Program-made: the position numbers and the translations under genes
Notes under the pieces: model-generated
The model's input: only the letters and a program-made list of their open reading frames with translations
Told to the model about the DNA's origin: nothing
The model's database searches: none
NCBI RefSeq assembly: GCF_001263205.1
Contig: NZ_CP012333.1
Location: forward strand, 1,426,001-1,490,000
Reading direction: 5' to 3'
DNA: 64,000 nt
Origin: Labilithrix luteola
Lineage (GTDB): Bacteria; Myxococcota_A; Polyangia; Polyangiales; Polyangiaceae
Shown here: positions 33,748 to 42,493 of the stretch, one piece after another
Numbering within the stretch: position 1 is the stretch's first letter
Layout of the letters: each line of letters starts with the position of its first letter

Positions 33748-34368
33748 CTAGGCCGCGCCGGGCTTGAACTCGTCGAGGAACTCGCGCATGCGTGCGAGCT
33801 CTTTGGCGTCGAGCACGGGCGCCAGGTGGACGTTCGCTTCCTCGGGTCGCTGGAAGACACGTCGCGGCGCATACGACGCCTCGCGCACGAAGCGATTGAG
33901 CTGCATGGTCAGCGTCGCGTTCGTGGGCGACACGAGAATGGCCACGCGCTCGAGACGCGCGTTCATCTGCAAGAAGAGCTCGACGAGGCGATCGGCGGCA
34001 GGCTGAGGATAGATGCCGACCGGCCGATGATCGGCGCAGAGGATCGGGCGCACGCTTCGCGGCATGCGCATCACCTGGATGCCGAGATCACGCGAATACG
34101 CGTCCGCGTCTTCCCTCGTCTTGAGGCCGAAGACGCGCGCTTCGATCAGCTTCCCCACCCGATTGTGAATCACGTAGCCCTGTTCGGGCGCTCCCTCGGG
34201 CGGCATCGCCTGCGCAGCATAGCGCCACATACCTCCTTGGCAGTACGGCCAGATCGCGTCGTGATTCAGTGGCTCGCCGAACGCCGGTGCGCTTGCGTCC
34301 TTCGTCGCGTTGGTGCGCACCACTTGGTCGGCAAGCTCGGCCGTCTTTTGCTCGAGCGTCGAACGCAT
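33748..34368 (-). CDS. Conserved hypothetical protein, possibly STAS/SpoIIAA-like
   Basis: The 206-residue soluble protein (ATG 34368, MRSTLEQKTAELADQVVRTN) has alternating strands and helices in the second half: VGKLIEARVFGLKTREDADA, RPILCADHRPVGIYPQPAAD and ERVAILVSPTNATLTMQLNR. A run of this type recalls SpoIIAA/STAS-like regulatory folds, but the match is weak. The N-terminal part has no features. The upstream 186 nt separate it from a secreted protein in divergent orientation. I would call it unknown. Confidence 0.6.
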   Translation of the reverse strand: MRSTLEQKTAELADQVVRTNATKDASAPAFGEPLNHDAIWPYCQGGMWRYAAQAMPPEGAPEQGYVIHNRVGKLIEARVFGLKTREDADAYSRDLGIQVMRMPRSVRPILCADHRPVGIYPQPAADRLVELFLQMNARLERVAILVSPTNATLTMQLNRFVREASYAPRRVFQRPEEANVHLAPVLDAKELARMREFLDEFKPGAA

Positions 34369-34554
34369 GTCCCTCCCTGTCGATGCGAGTCCACACACCG
34401 AGCGGGCATGGGGACCTGGATCGAGTCGAGTGGTACCACTTTTCCCCACGCGCGCCCGTTCGCCGGCGAACGATCTCGGCAAGCGTTGGGAATTACGACC
34501 ATTTCGATCAGAGATGGCCGCGGCCCGTCCTGTGCTTTTGGAAGCGCCGACCGG

Positions 34555-35310
34555 ATGCCGAGCGCTTTCCTTCGCCCCCTTCGTAGTCCGTTCCTCGTGG
34601 TCTTCACCGTCCTCGCTGGGACCTTCGCGCTGCCTGCATGTGCGGCGCAGACCGAGACCGAGGAGGTTGGCGCAGGCGAAGGTGCCATCGGTGCTGACGC
34701 CTACGCCGCGTACGTGGACTTCGTGAACGCCGAAGGCGGCAGCGTGCGCTCCGGCGAGGTGACCGTCCTCGGTCTACGTGGCGTCGACTTCGACGGCAAT
34801 CACCACCCCACGCGTTTCGCCCACGCGTTCGACGATACGTTCGTCGTGCTCAAAGCCGACAAGACCGTGGAACGCTTCCACGGCTCGACGCATCCCTTCG
34901 AGGTCACGGGGGTCGCGGGCGTGCCCGACGTCGATGGGGACGGACAGCCCGACATCGGGCTCATCCGCCCGGGTTCGTACAAGGTCCAGGCGCGCGCGAA
35001 GAAGGTGGCCAACGTCGCCTCGTACCTCGTGACGACCGACGGGAAGAACAGCATTCCTTCGTGGCGCGACACGAACCACGACGGCATCATCGACGAGCAG
35101 GAGAAAGAAGCGTCCGAGGCGCGCGCCACCGCGTCGACCGACATTCTCTTCCATCAGGGCGAGGGCGGTGCGCCGCCGGCCGTCGGATGCCAGGTGCTCT
35201 CGGCCGTAGAGATGCCGAAGTTCATCAGGGCCGTCGGCGGAGCAGGGGCGAACTTCCGCTACGTGCTTGTCGACGTCACCGATCGCAACGTCGCCGACCT
35301 GCCGCGCTGA
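34555..35310 (+). CDS. Secreted protein with EF-hand-like loop and possible L,D-transpeptidase-like motif
   Basis: The 251-residue protein (ATG 34555) has a signal peptide (FLVVFTVLAGTFALPAC, with a Cys that may be lipidated). It has two Asp-rich loops (PDVDGDGQPDIG and DTNHDGIIDEQE) that look like dockerin/EF-hand calcium sites. The C-terminal stretch ILFHQGEGGAPPAVGCQVLS holds a His-Gly and Gly-Cys spacing like YkuD enzymes, and SYLVTTDGKNSIPSWRDTNH precedes it. This suggests cell-wall interaction but is not a confident family call. It is convergent with a cyclase gene, 9 nt apart. Confidence 0.6.
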   Translation: MPSAFLRPLRSPFLVVFTVLAGTFALPACAAQTETEEVGAGEGAIGADAYAAYVDFVNAEGGSVRSGEVTVLGLRGVDFDGNHHPTRFAHAFDDTFVVLKADKTVERFHGSTHPFEVTGVAGVPDVDGDGQPDIGLIRPGSYKVQARAKKVANVASYLVTTDGKNSIPSWRDTNHDGIIDEQEKEASEARATASTDILFHQGEGGAPPAVGCQVLSAVEMPKFIRAVGGAGANFRYVLVDVTDRNVADLPR

Positions 35311-35319
35311 TCGCGCGCG

Positions 35320-36870
35320 TCAGACGAGCTGCCAGATCTTCACGGCCTGCGAGCGACCGCGAATGGCGACGTCTTCGCGCGGCGTGGCTTGCAGATCGGT
35401 GCGGCCGGCAGCTCGATAGACTTCGTCCGACGCGAGCACCGTCGAGCCGAGCTCCTTGTTGAGCGCCTCGATGCGCGACGCGACGTTCACCACGTCGCCG
35501 ATGACCGTGTATTCCTTGCGCTGCGCCGATCCGATGTTGCCGACGACGGCGCGCCCGGCGTGCAGCCCGATTCCGAGCCTCGTCGGAGGGATCTTGCCCT
35601 CCGCAACGAGCACATCCACACGCGCGACGATGTCGAGTGCAGCATCGACGGCCGACGCGCAGCTCTCCCCTTCGGCGATGGGAGCGCCGAAGAGGGCCAT
35701 GAAACCGTCGCCGAGGAACTTGTTGACGATGCCGTGATGGCTGACGACGGCGGCGATGGTCGATTCGAAGACCGTGTTGAGGTAGTCGACGACCTCGCTG
35801 GGGCTCTTGCTCTCGGCGAACGCGGTGAAGTTGCGGATGTCGAGGAACATCACGCAGACCTCGCGGAGCTCGCTTCGGACCTCGGCTTTTCCAGCCACGA
35901 GCCGAGCCACGACCTCGGGCGAGACGTGCTGGCCGAAGACGCCGAGAATGCGTTGGCGTTCGCCGACCGACTCGATCGCGCGCGTGAAGCTTCGACGAAG
36001 CCGTTGCGCAACGAAGCCCGCGGCGACGCCGCTCACGAGAAGAATGGCGGACTTGCCGAGGTGGTGAGGAAGCGACGCGAGTGACTCGTTCACACGCGAA
36101 TCGGTCGACCCCCACACCACGGCGATGACCGCGTATTCGCCGGCCGCCACGAGGCCGGTGAAGGCCGACAGCGTGAAGTCGAGACGAAGCGTCGAGAGGA
36201 GGATGAAGATGAAGTAAACGAACGTCGACGGCATCAGGAGGGCCTGCACGGGCCCGTCGACGGCGGCGTAATAGAGAACGACGGCGGTCGGGATGCTCGT
36301 CTCGAGGAGTGCCTGCGAGTAGCGACGGAGCGCAGAAGGTCGTTCGCCGCGGAGGCGCTGCCGGCGCACGGATGCCAGCATCGCGAACTCGAAGATGGCG
36401 ACGACCATCAAGAAGAGACCGACGGGCGCGATGTCGAAGTTGCCGTGGAGGAGCGATACGACGACGTCGGGGTATGCACCGCGCACCACGACGAGCGCGA
36501 ACAGGATGATCGTGGGGATGCTCGCGAGGAGCATCGCGCGGAAACGCTCTGCGCCGAGGATCTCGCGAGAGAGCTGCTCTTCGAAGGCGGCGTGCGCCTC
36601 GAGCTCTGCCGATTCCATGGAGGCCACTGCAGGCGGCGTGCCCACGAGCGAGACGCGCGCAGAGGAGCCCTCGAGTGAGCGCGGTTCGTCCCCCTTCGCT
36701 TCGCCATTCAGCGAGGGCCGGCTCTCTCCAACGGCCCCGGCGTTCGCGTCGATCGCCGGATCAGGCGGCGGAGGCACCGTCGGAATGGTGCGAGGCGGTG
36801 GCGGGGGCGTACTCCGCAGCGGGCCCCGCGCAGGCGGGCTCGAAAAGCGGTCCTCGGCACCGTCGCTCAT
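35320..36870 (-). CDS. Class III adenylate/guanylate cyclase with membrane domain
   Basis: The 516-residue protein has a Pro-rich N-terminus (residues 1-80), then about six transmembrane helices between 110 and 300 (MLLASIPTIILFALVVV, GLFLMVVAIFEFAMLA, SIPTAVVLYYAAVDG, VYFIFILLSTLRL, GEYAVIAVVWG, SAILLVSGVAAGFVA). A short signalling helix follows (RILGVFGQHVSPEVVARL), then the catalytic domain (VCVMFLDIRNFTAFAE, KFLGDGFMALFGAP, GIGLHAGRAVVGNIGS, YTVIGDVVNVASRIEALNKE). The metal-binding Asp residues are present, so it should make cAMP or cGMP. Substrate choice is not assigned. It starts 62 nt downstream of a DUF1622 gene on the same strand. Confidence 0.93.
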   Translation of the reverse strand: MSDGAEDRFSSPPARGPLRSTPPPPPRTIPTVPPPPDPAIDANAGAVGESRPSLNGEAKGDEPRSLEGSSARVSLVGTPPAVASMESAELEAHAAFEEQLSREILGAERFRAMLLASIPTIILFALVVVRGAYPDVVVSLLHGNFDIAPVGLFLMVVAIFEFAMLASVRRQRLRGERPSALRRYSQALLETSIPTAVVLYYAAVDGPVQALLMPSTFVYFIFILLSTLRLDFTLSAFTGLVAAGEYAVIAVVWGSTDSRVNESLASLPHHLGKSAILLVSGVAAGFVAQRLRRSFTRAIESVGERQRILGVFGQHVSPEVVARLVAGKAEVRSELREVCVMFLDIRNFTAFAESKSPSEVVDYLNTVFESTIAAVVSHHGIVNKFLGDGFMALFGAPIAEGESCASAVDAALDIVARVDVLVAEGKIPPTRLGIGLHAGRAVVGNIGSAQRKEYTVIGDVVNVASRIEALNKELGSTVLASDEVYRAAGRTDLQATPREDVAIRGRSQAVKIWQLV

Positions 36871-36932
36871 CGCATCCTTCGCATCGACGTTACGGCATCG
36901 GCCCCTTGGTGTCGCGGTCCTTCCTGCGACGT

Positions 36933-37307
36933 TCAGGGGCGCTGCGAAGGTTCGGCCTCCGCGGAACGGAGCGCGGCAGCGTACTTGTCGAGATCGCGCT
37001 CGAGAAAGAGGTTGAGGCCGGTGCGAATCACCGCGATGGCGCCGAGCTTACCGATATCGGTCCAGCTCGGTGAAATGGCCGTCCTCACGATGTCCGCGGC
37101 GAGCTCGAACTCGAGGCCGAGCACGAGCCACGAGGCGAAGCCGAGAAAGAGCTCTTTGGTGCTGACGAACGCGGTGCCTCTCCCTCGAAGAAGCGCGTGG
37201 ACCGAGCCGATCGCCGCGCGCACGCCACCAAGAGACACGAGAAAGACCGCGAAGACCTCGAGCGCGAGCGCGATGTAGGAAGCGACCGCCCGGACCACCT
37301 CATCCAT
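36933..37307 (-). CDS. DUF1622 family membrane protein
   Basis: The 124-residue protein has three hydrophobic helices (IALALEVFAVFLVSLGGV, GFASWLVLGLEFELAADI, IGKLGAIAVIRTGLNLFL) and ends with the conserved FLERDL and a charged tail. This matches DUF1622, a family of small membrane proteins of unknown function whose members carry the RTxLNxFLxxEL-type end. It precedes the cyclase gene on the minus strand and may share its transcript. Confidence 0.85.
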   Translation of the reverse strand: MDEVVRAVASYIALALEVFAVFLVSLGGVRAAIGSVHALLRGRGTAFVSTKELFLGFASWLVLGLEFELAADIVRTAISPSWTDIGKLGAIAVIRTGLNLFLERDLDKYAAALRSAEAEPSQRP

Positions 37308-37522
37308 CGCGCCCAGTTACGCATGCTGGTCGAGCTCGGGCAATGCGATGGAGGGTCCACCCGTTGCACAAAGCAACGGCCCCTGGCTCAGCCATTACGC
37401 CAATGATTAGCCAAGGTTAAGTTCTCGACGCAGTGCAACATTGGAATTTCACCAGTGCAATTTTGCAATATTCTGAGAGAGCCCGACTTGGCGATTGCCC
37501 GGCAGATTGAGGGCTGCTCTCC

Positions 37523-37538
37523 TGGCACGGAACTAGCT
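37523..37538 (+). promoter_or_regulatory. Candidate sigma-54 promoter for the gene at 37625
   Basis: TGGCACGGAACTAGCT has a perfect -24 element (TGGCACG) and the GC of -12 in TAGC, with ten bases between GG (37524-37525) and GC (37536-37537). The T to A change in the -12 box weakens it. It stands about 87 nt before the start codon. Confidence 0.5.
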
Positions 37539-37544
37539 TAGCGC

Positions 37545-37560
37545 GCGGCAACGTTGCCGC
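37545..37560. promoter_or_regulatory. 16-bp perfect palindrome downstream of the sigma-54 element
   Basis: GCGGCAACGTTGCCGC is its own reverse complement. It overlaps the expected start point of the promoter at 37523 and could be an operator or a 5'-leader hairpin. Confidence 0.5.
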
Positions 37561-37624
37561 ATGGGGGCTCTCTCCCCCCCCAGAGTTCTCGTGCGGCGAC
37601 GTCTTTCTCTCGCCGTACCGTTTC

Positions 37625-37933
37625 ATGAGCGACAGCACTTCCAAGGTTCGAAATCAGCTCGCCTTCGCGATGCTGATCGTTGGGAAACTCTTCGGCATCG
37701 GCGGCTTGATCCTCGGAGCCACCAGCCATCGCATCGCCGCCGGCACCCTGCTCGTCGTCGACGGATTGATGCTGACGGTCGCCGCCGTTCTGACCATGAC
37801 GAACATGAAGAAGACGGCGGTCGAGGAGAAGAGCCAGAAGGCCGTCCTCGAGCAGATGATGCGCGAAGGCACGCTGAAGCAGTACATCCGCGACATCCGC
37901 GAGGCGCAGGCCCGCAAGACGCCTGCTGCCTGA
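37625..37933 (+). CDS. Small membrane protein, two helices, unknown function
   Basis: The 102-residue protein has two transmembrane helices (AFAMLIVGKLFGIGGLILGA and AAGTLLVVDGLMLTVAAVLT) and a charged cytosolic tail (MKKTAVEEKSQKAVLEQMMR, then IRDIREAQARK) with coiled-coil character. No family is recognised. The start is ATG 37625, without a clear ribosome site. A sigma-54-like promoter and a palindrome lie upstream. It is convergent with the sigma-partner gene at 38044, with 110 nt between, the only roomy convergent gap in the window. Confidence 0.65.
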   Translation: MSDSTSKVRNQLAFAMLIVGKLFGIGGLILGATSHRIAAGTLLVVDGLMLTVAAVLTMTNMKKTAVEEKSQKAVLEQMMREGTLKQYIRDIREAQARKTPAA

Positions 37934-38043
37934 GTACGCTCGACTCGAGCCTGTCGCGTACTCCTCGTCCCTGCGTGCGCGCATGACGCACGTCCGTGCG
38001 ACGTAGGCGACGGACCATCGCCGTCACCCGAGCGGGCGTGCCT

Positions 38044-38823
38044 TCAGGGGGCGACGTTCGTCAGCGATTCGCCGATCGCGCGCTCGAGACGCGGCACGTA
38101 GGGCGTGCGGGGGAAGCGTCGGAGCAGTGCATTCGCTCGGGACTTCGCCTCGCTCGAGCGACCGAGTCGCGCGAGGGCCTCGACGGCGACGACTTCGCGC
38201 TCCTGCACGAGCTCACCGGCGGGATACGTCCTCGCGTGTTCTTCGGCGATGGCGAGTGCACGCGTCGGATCCGTCGTAAGCGCGGCTTGCGCGCGCTGGA
38301 CGATGGCGAATTCGAGCTCGCGGACGGGAGCCTGCGACGATGCCGACGGCGCTGCACGCACCACGCGAGGGGCTGCGACGGCGGGCGGGTTCGCCGAGGA
38401 CGGCAAGGACTCGACGGGAATCGTCGGAATCTCTGCAACGCTCGGCGAAGCAGGTTCGGCCGCGCGCGCCGGCGTGGATTCGGCCGATGACGTCGAGGGC
38501 GCGGGCACGTCGTCGCCAGGCGCGGAGGCCGGCGTCGACGGCAGATAGTGGATGGTCTGCCACGTCGTTGCGCCGCCGAGGACCACCAGCGCGATGACCC
38601 CGAACTTGTAGACCGCGAAGCGATTCCAGAAGCCGAACTTGCCGGAAGCCGATGCCGCCGGCTTGCTTCCGCCACCAAGCACGCCCGTCGACACGAGCCC
38701 CGCCGTCATGCGCGCCATGGCGGCGTTGCTAGGGCCTCGGTCACGCGCCGAGCGAACGAGGTTGCCGAGCTCGGAAGAGCCCTCTTGGTCGATGCGAGGT
38801 ACGTCGGGTCGTTGCGATCTCAT
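38044..38823 (-). CDS. Membrane TPR protein of the ECF module, likely sigma-factor partner
   Basis: The 259-residue protein starts at ATG 38823, overlapping the sigma-factor stop (ATGA). Residues 1-70 are cytosolic and polar, one transmembrane helix lies near 83-99 (FGVIALVVLGGATTW), then a Pro/Ala/Ser-rich periplasmic linker. A C-terminal helical domain ends it (AIVQRAQAALTTDPTRALAI, EALARLGRSSEAKSRANALL), with TPR-like character. This is the layout of myxobacterial anti-sigma-like proteins that lack a zinc motif. A matching gene in the same order stands at 61157. Gene coupling suggests that it controls the sigma factor at 38820; this is inference. Confidence 0.75.
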   Translation of the reverse strand: MRSQRPDVPRIDQEGSSELGNLVRSARDRGPSNAAMARMTAGLVSTGVLGGGSKPAASASGKFGFWNRFAVYKFGVIALVVLGGATTWQTIHYLPSTPASAPGDDVPAPSTSSAESTPARAAEPASPSVAEIPTIPVESLPSSANPPAVAAPRVVRAAPSASSQAPVRELEFAIVQRAQAALTTDPTRALAIAEEHARTYPAGELVQEREVVAVEALARLGRSSEAKSRANALLRRFPRTPYVPRLERAIGESLTNVAP

Positions 38824-39362
38824 CGCTCGTCCTCGAGCAGGCTGGCGAGCTCGCGTCGTGCCGCATACAGACGTGCGTAGGCCGTCTGGACGGGGCACCC
38901 GACGGTCTGAGCAACATCACGCATCGACATCTCCTCGATCTCGAACAGAACGAAAACGGTTCGCTTGTCTTCGTCGATCGCGGAAAGCGCGCGATCGAGT
39001 CGGTCGAGCTCCAGGCCCGCCGCGGGGTCGCTCGAGCTCGGCGATTCCGGCACGGCGTCGACGGGGAGCTCGTGGCGCCGATGCGCGCGCCGCCTGTAGG
39101 CAGCCGAGCAGCGACGAGCGATGGCATAGAGCCACGCCCTAGGATGCTCGCCGTCCCACGTCGTGTAGCGGCGGTGGGCGATGACGAAGACTTCTTGGGT
39201 TTGGTCCTCGAGGTCCGCTTCTCGGACTCCGAAGTGCCGCAAGCTCCGCCACACGAACGCAACCTGCGTCGTGAAGAGTTCCTCGATGTCCGGTCGCGCA
39301 GCCACTGTTTCTCGAGGGTCGTGTTCTCGAGGCTCGTGCGCGAAGCCGACGGCAGCGTTCAC
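38820..39362 (-). CDS. ECF-family sigma factor, module 1
   Basis: The 180-residue protein has region 2 (FTTQVAFVWRSLRHFGVREA, DLEDQTQEVFVIAHRRY, AWLYAIARRCSAAYRRRAHR) and region 4 (FEIEEMSMRDVAQTVGCPVQ, TAYARLYAARRELASLL) with no extra domains, a typical ECF factor. The GTG/ATG start at 39362 is the first in frame. It lies 69 nt after the envelope protein gene and is coupled by ATGA to its membrane partner. The three genes form one module repeated at 61157-63646. Confidence 0.9.
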   Translation of the reverse strand: MNAAVGFAHEPREHDPRETVAARPDIEELFTTQVAFVWRSLRHFGVREADLEDQTQEVFVIAHRRYTTWDGEHPRAWLYAIARRCSAAYRRRAHRRHELPVDAVPESPSSSDPAAGLELDRLDRALSAIDEDKRTVFVLFEIEEMSMRDVAQTVGCPVQTAYARLYAARRELASLLEDER

Positions 39363-39431
39363 GCACCCCTTATGCTCGGGGGCGTTGCCTATTTTGAACG
39401 CCCGCCAATTTTTCTCAATCGCCGCGAGAAA

Positions 39432-40505
39432 TTAGGGAATTTCCCAGCCGAAGCCCATGGTCAGCCGCGCTTCGAGAACCGAAGGTTGATGGACCTGGAC
39501 GATATGGTCCCCCTCGCGAACCTCGAATTTCTCACGAAAGATCGGGACGCGGAGCTCGGGAAACAGCTCGAAGCGCACATGCCGGCCGAGGGCCACCCGA
39601 CCGAGCGCCCCGAGTCCCACGAGCGCGGCCGGCCGAACGTCGCGCTGGATGACGGGAAAACCGCTCGGATGTGTCCAGATGACGCCACCGCTCGCCGACG
39701 CCATCGGGACGAGCTCGAAGCGCCCGCGACGAAGAACGCGGAGCCCGAAGAGGGCCGCTGCCTCCGCGAGGTCGAAGCGCACCTGTCCACCGCCCGCCCT
39801 CGCGGCGGGTGAGGTCTCGAAGCTCGTCTCCAGACCGAAGACCAAGATCGACGATGGCGGCGCCACCGTGAATCGCAGCGCGCCGCCGAGCCCCACATGT
39901 GGAAGGAACCCGACGCTTGCGACGGCCGATGCGCTCGCCGCGAACACGAACGGCTCTTTCGGCGGCGGAGTTCGAGGCGGTGGAGTGATGGCACGTGGCG
40001 CAGACGGAGATGAAATGCGCGCTGGCAGCGGCGTCTGGGGGGGAGGCGCTGGCGGCGTCTCTGCGCTCGGGGGCGTCGTCGTTTCGACTTGCGGACGTGC
40101 GACGGCGATCATCATCGCGATGACGAGCGAGGTCGGCTCCTTGATCGCGGAGCAATTCGAATCGTCGACGCGCAGCTCGCGTTCGCCGAGCTCCTTGCCG
40201 CCGGCCTCGTTCATTCGAAGAGCAATCGCGTAGCCGCCGCTGTCCCGCACCACTTCGCCATGCAAGAAGAGCTCAGCCGGCGCGTCGTTGGACGCTCCGG
40301 CTCCGAGACGCGCACGTGTCGAGGCCACGATCTCGTCGCGCGAAGGACAGCCGGCGGGCGCCTTCCAATCGAGGTCGAACGGGGCCGCCTCTGCGCTCTT
40401 CGTCGCCGAGGTGGTGAAGGCACCAAGGGCAACGGCGACGAAGCGAATGGCCAGGCCCTTCGTCCGTCGACTCGATGTCCTGGGGATTCGCCCGCCCGCG
40501 ATCAA
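39432..40505 (-). CDS. Envelope beta-barrel-like protein of the ECF module, copy 1
   Basis: The protein of about 357 residues probably starts at TTG 40505 and has an export signal (IRFVAVALGAFTTSATKSAEA). An N-terminal domain of about 100 residues contains FDLDWKAPAGCPSRDEIVAS and ends in a Cys (VDDSNCSAI). A Pro-rich linker (PPAPPPQTPLP) follows, then a beta-strand-rich C-terminal half with alternating hydrophobic residues that ends in an aromatic (FGWEIP), like outer-membrane barrels. The same two-Cys domain, linker and barrel plan recurs at 62570 and starts again at 63799. It is most likely exported under control of the adjacent sigma factor. The start codon is uncertain. Confidence 0.65.
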   Translation of the reverse strand: MIAGGRIPRTSSRRTKGLAIRFVAVALGAFTTSATKSAEAAPFDLDWKAPAGCPSRDEIVASTRARLGAGASNDAPAELFLHGEVVRDSGGYAIALRMNEAGGKELGERELRVDDSNCSAIKEPTSLVIAMMIAVARPQVETTTPPSAETPPAPPPQTPLPARISSPSAPRAITPPPRTPPPKEPFVFAASASAVASVGFLPHVGLGGALRFTVAPPSSILVFGLETSFETSPAARAGGGQVRFDLAEAAALFGLRVLRRGRFELVPMASASGGVIWTHPSGFPVIQRDVRPAALVGLGALGRVALGRHVRFELFPELRVPIFREKFEVREGDHIVQVHQPSVLEARLTMGFGWEIP

Positions 40506-40608
40506 GCCGCACCACTGTAACCCGAGCGAGGAGCCTCGTTCGACCGATTCCAGTGAAGCGCGGCGGCGCGGCAGCCCAAGCGTGGGCCACGACCGCGTGG
40601 CTCGACGT

Positions 40609-42270
40609 TCAAGGTCGGTAGACGAGCACCCGCATCGACGAGGGAGGTAACTCCGTGTCGAACAGCACATCGCTCGACACCGACGCAGGCTCGATCCCCG
40701 CCGATGCCGTGTCAGCCGTCAGCGACCGCCCGTTGACGTCGAAGCTCCCGCCGGACAGCGAAGGGCCCGAGAGCGTGAGCTGCGACGCCGAGCTCACGCA
40801 GGCGCCGTCGAGCGCGAGATGGACCTTTCGCGACTCGATCGACTTGTTCACCAGGGCCACCGTCACGGCGCCGTCGGAACGGAGAGCGGCGTGCACGGCA
40901 ACCTGTGTGAGCGCCGAGCTCTCGCTATCGACGAAGCGATCACCGAAGTGCGCGGCATAGAGCCAGTAGGCGCCGTAAGCCGCCTTGGGACGGTCGTTCG
41001 GATCGAGGAGCGAATAGCCGTGCTCGGGTCCGCTCTTGAAGATCCAGCGAAACACCGCTCCTGGTCCGTACTCGGCGTAACGACCGAGGACGTCGCCCAC
41101 CCACAAGCCGGCTGCTAGCGTATCGGAGAGACCGAGTCCTGCTGCCGGTCCAGGATCTTCACCGAGCTCCGTGATCCAGATCTCGGCGTGAGGCGCGTAC
41201 TTGTTTCGAAGCGACGCCAGTGCAGGCATCACCTCGTCGGCGAAGGCAAGGCCCGCCGGCCTCCAATCGTCTGCCGACTCCTGGAAAAGATGGGCCTCCG
41301 TGAGAGTCGCGCCACTCGTCGGGCTCGGTTGGCCCGAATCGAGCGGATAGTAGTGCCACGAGATACCGTCGATCCTGTCGCCCGCGCGACCGAGGATCGG
41401 CGTCATCCAATCGCGTGTACCCTGCATGCCCCCGACGTGAGCCCCCGTGAGGAGCTCCGGCCCGATCACTCGAATCGACGGATCCACGGCGCGCATCGCG
41501 TCGGTGAACGCGATGAGCTCGTCGGCGTAGACCTCGGGACTCGGCGTGATTCCATCGACCAGGTCGGGCTCGTTGCCAATCTGGAAGTAGCGAACGCCGT
41601 AGCCCTTTTCGATGTTCAAGTAGCGAACGAGGTCTTGGGCGGCCGCGGGCGTGCCGGTCTTGACGTTGATGCCGATGAGCGGCTCGGTCCCCGCCGCGTG
41701 GACGAGCCCCATGAAGGCGTCGACGTCGGCTGGATAGAGGGTCCAGTTGCCTCGTTGCCCGTCGCCGCCTCGTGACCACCTGTATTCCTGCGAGCGGTGT
41801 CCGGCCGGCCAACGCAGCACGCCTGGATTGAGAGCGCGCAGCAGCGCGAGGTAGGCGGGGCCGATGTTCGGCGAATAGTCCTCCGGGACCCAGTCCGCGA
41901 TGTTCATCCCGTAGAGCCGCCGGTCCGTCGAAACGGGAGCGCTCGCTCCGTGAGGCCCGACGTTGGTTCGAACCGTCACCGTCACGTCCGTTCCGTCGGC
42001 AGGGTTCGACGCGGGGGCGCAGTTCTTCGGAGGATCGTTCTCCTGTGCGCGAGCTGGACCCTGGGTCGAAGGGCCGGGGTCGGTAGGTTCGACGGAGGGC
42101 TCGCCCGGAGGTGGCGATGCGGATGGGCTCGCCACCTCTCCGCTACTCGACGAGCAGCCCCCAGCAAGCGCGAGCACGACGACGGCGCCGAGGCGGGCGA
42201 CGCGCAGGCGCGGATGGGATGATGGTGCTGGGGAAGGGTCGTCGGAATCGAGTGCCGCGCTGCTCATCAT
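40609..42270 (-). CDS. Lipoprotein glycoside hydrolase (clan A-like)
   Basis: The 553-residue protein has a lipobox (ALAGGCSSS, Cys39), a Pro/Ser-rich spacer to about 90, then a TIM-barrel glycosidase. Predicted acid/base Glu234 lies in FQIGNEPDLV and nucleophile Glu368 in IWITELGED, the strand-4 and strand-7 positions of clan GH-A enzymes such as GH39, GH51 and GH79. HYYP and FRWIFK occur where the family has substrate contacts. A C-terminal beta domain ends the chain (LPPSSMRVLVYRP). It should act on polysaccharide outside the cell, perhaps prey or plant glycans. Substrate unknown. The ATG at 42270 is chosen for the signal. Confidence 0.8.
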   Translation of the reverse strand: MMSSAALDSDDPSPAPSSHPRLRVARLGAVVVLALAGGCSSSSGEVASPSASPPPGEPSVEPTDPGPSTQGPARAQENDPPKNCAPASNPADGTDVTVTVRTNVGPHGASAPVSTDRRLYGMNIADWVPEDYSPNIGPAYLALLRALNPGVLRWPAGHRSQEYRWSRGGDGQRGNWTLYPADVDAFMGLVHAAGTEPLIGINVKTGTPAAAQDLVRYLNIEKGYGVRYFQIGNEPDLVDGITPSPEVYADELIAFTDAMRAVDPSIRVIGPELLTGAHVGGMQGTRDWMTPILGRAGDRIDGISWHYYPLDSGQPSPTSGATLTEAHLFQESADDWRPAGLAFADEVMPALASLRNKYAPHAEIWITELGEDPGPAAGLGLSDTLAAGLWVGDVLGRYAEYGPGAVFRWIFKSGPEHGYSLLDPNDRPKAAYGAYWLYAAHFGDRFVDSESSALTQVAVHAALRSDGAVTVALVNKSIESRKVHLALDGACVSSASQLTLSGPSLSGGSFDVNGRSLTADTASAGIEPASVSSDVLFDTELPPSSMRVLVYRP

Positions 42271-42493
42271 GCTCACCGATGGGTGACGGCAAGAGCATCG
42301 CGTGTGCCCGAGCGCGCGTGCGGCTCCTTCGGCGTCCACCGTCGATCGGCGTCGCGGATGAAAGAGAAACGATGTGAAGGGCAACATCAGACGCGCCTCG
42401 ACCGGCCAATTCCGTCACGACAAACGGGCGAAGCGCCCACCTCCAAGCAGGAGGGAGCGCTTCGACGTGCAAGAGATTCTTCGGAGCGGCGCG

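Larger units (their letters stand above)
37308..37624. other. Intergenic region with promoter elements
   Basis: No gene is seen. The stretch is AT-richer than its surroundings (37380-37480). It contains a GG/GC-spaced promoter candidate at 37523-37538 and a 16-bp palindrome at 37545-37560, both oriented to the gene at 37625. The opposite half must hold the promoter of the DUF1622 gene, which I could not identify. Confidence 0.6.
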
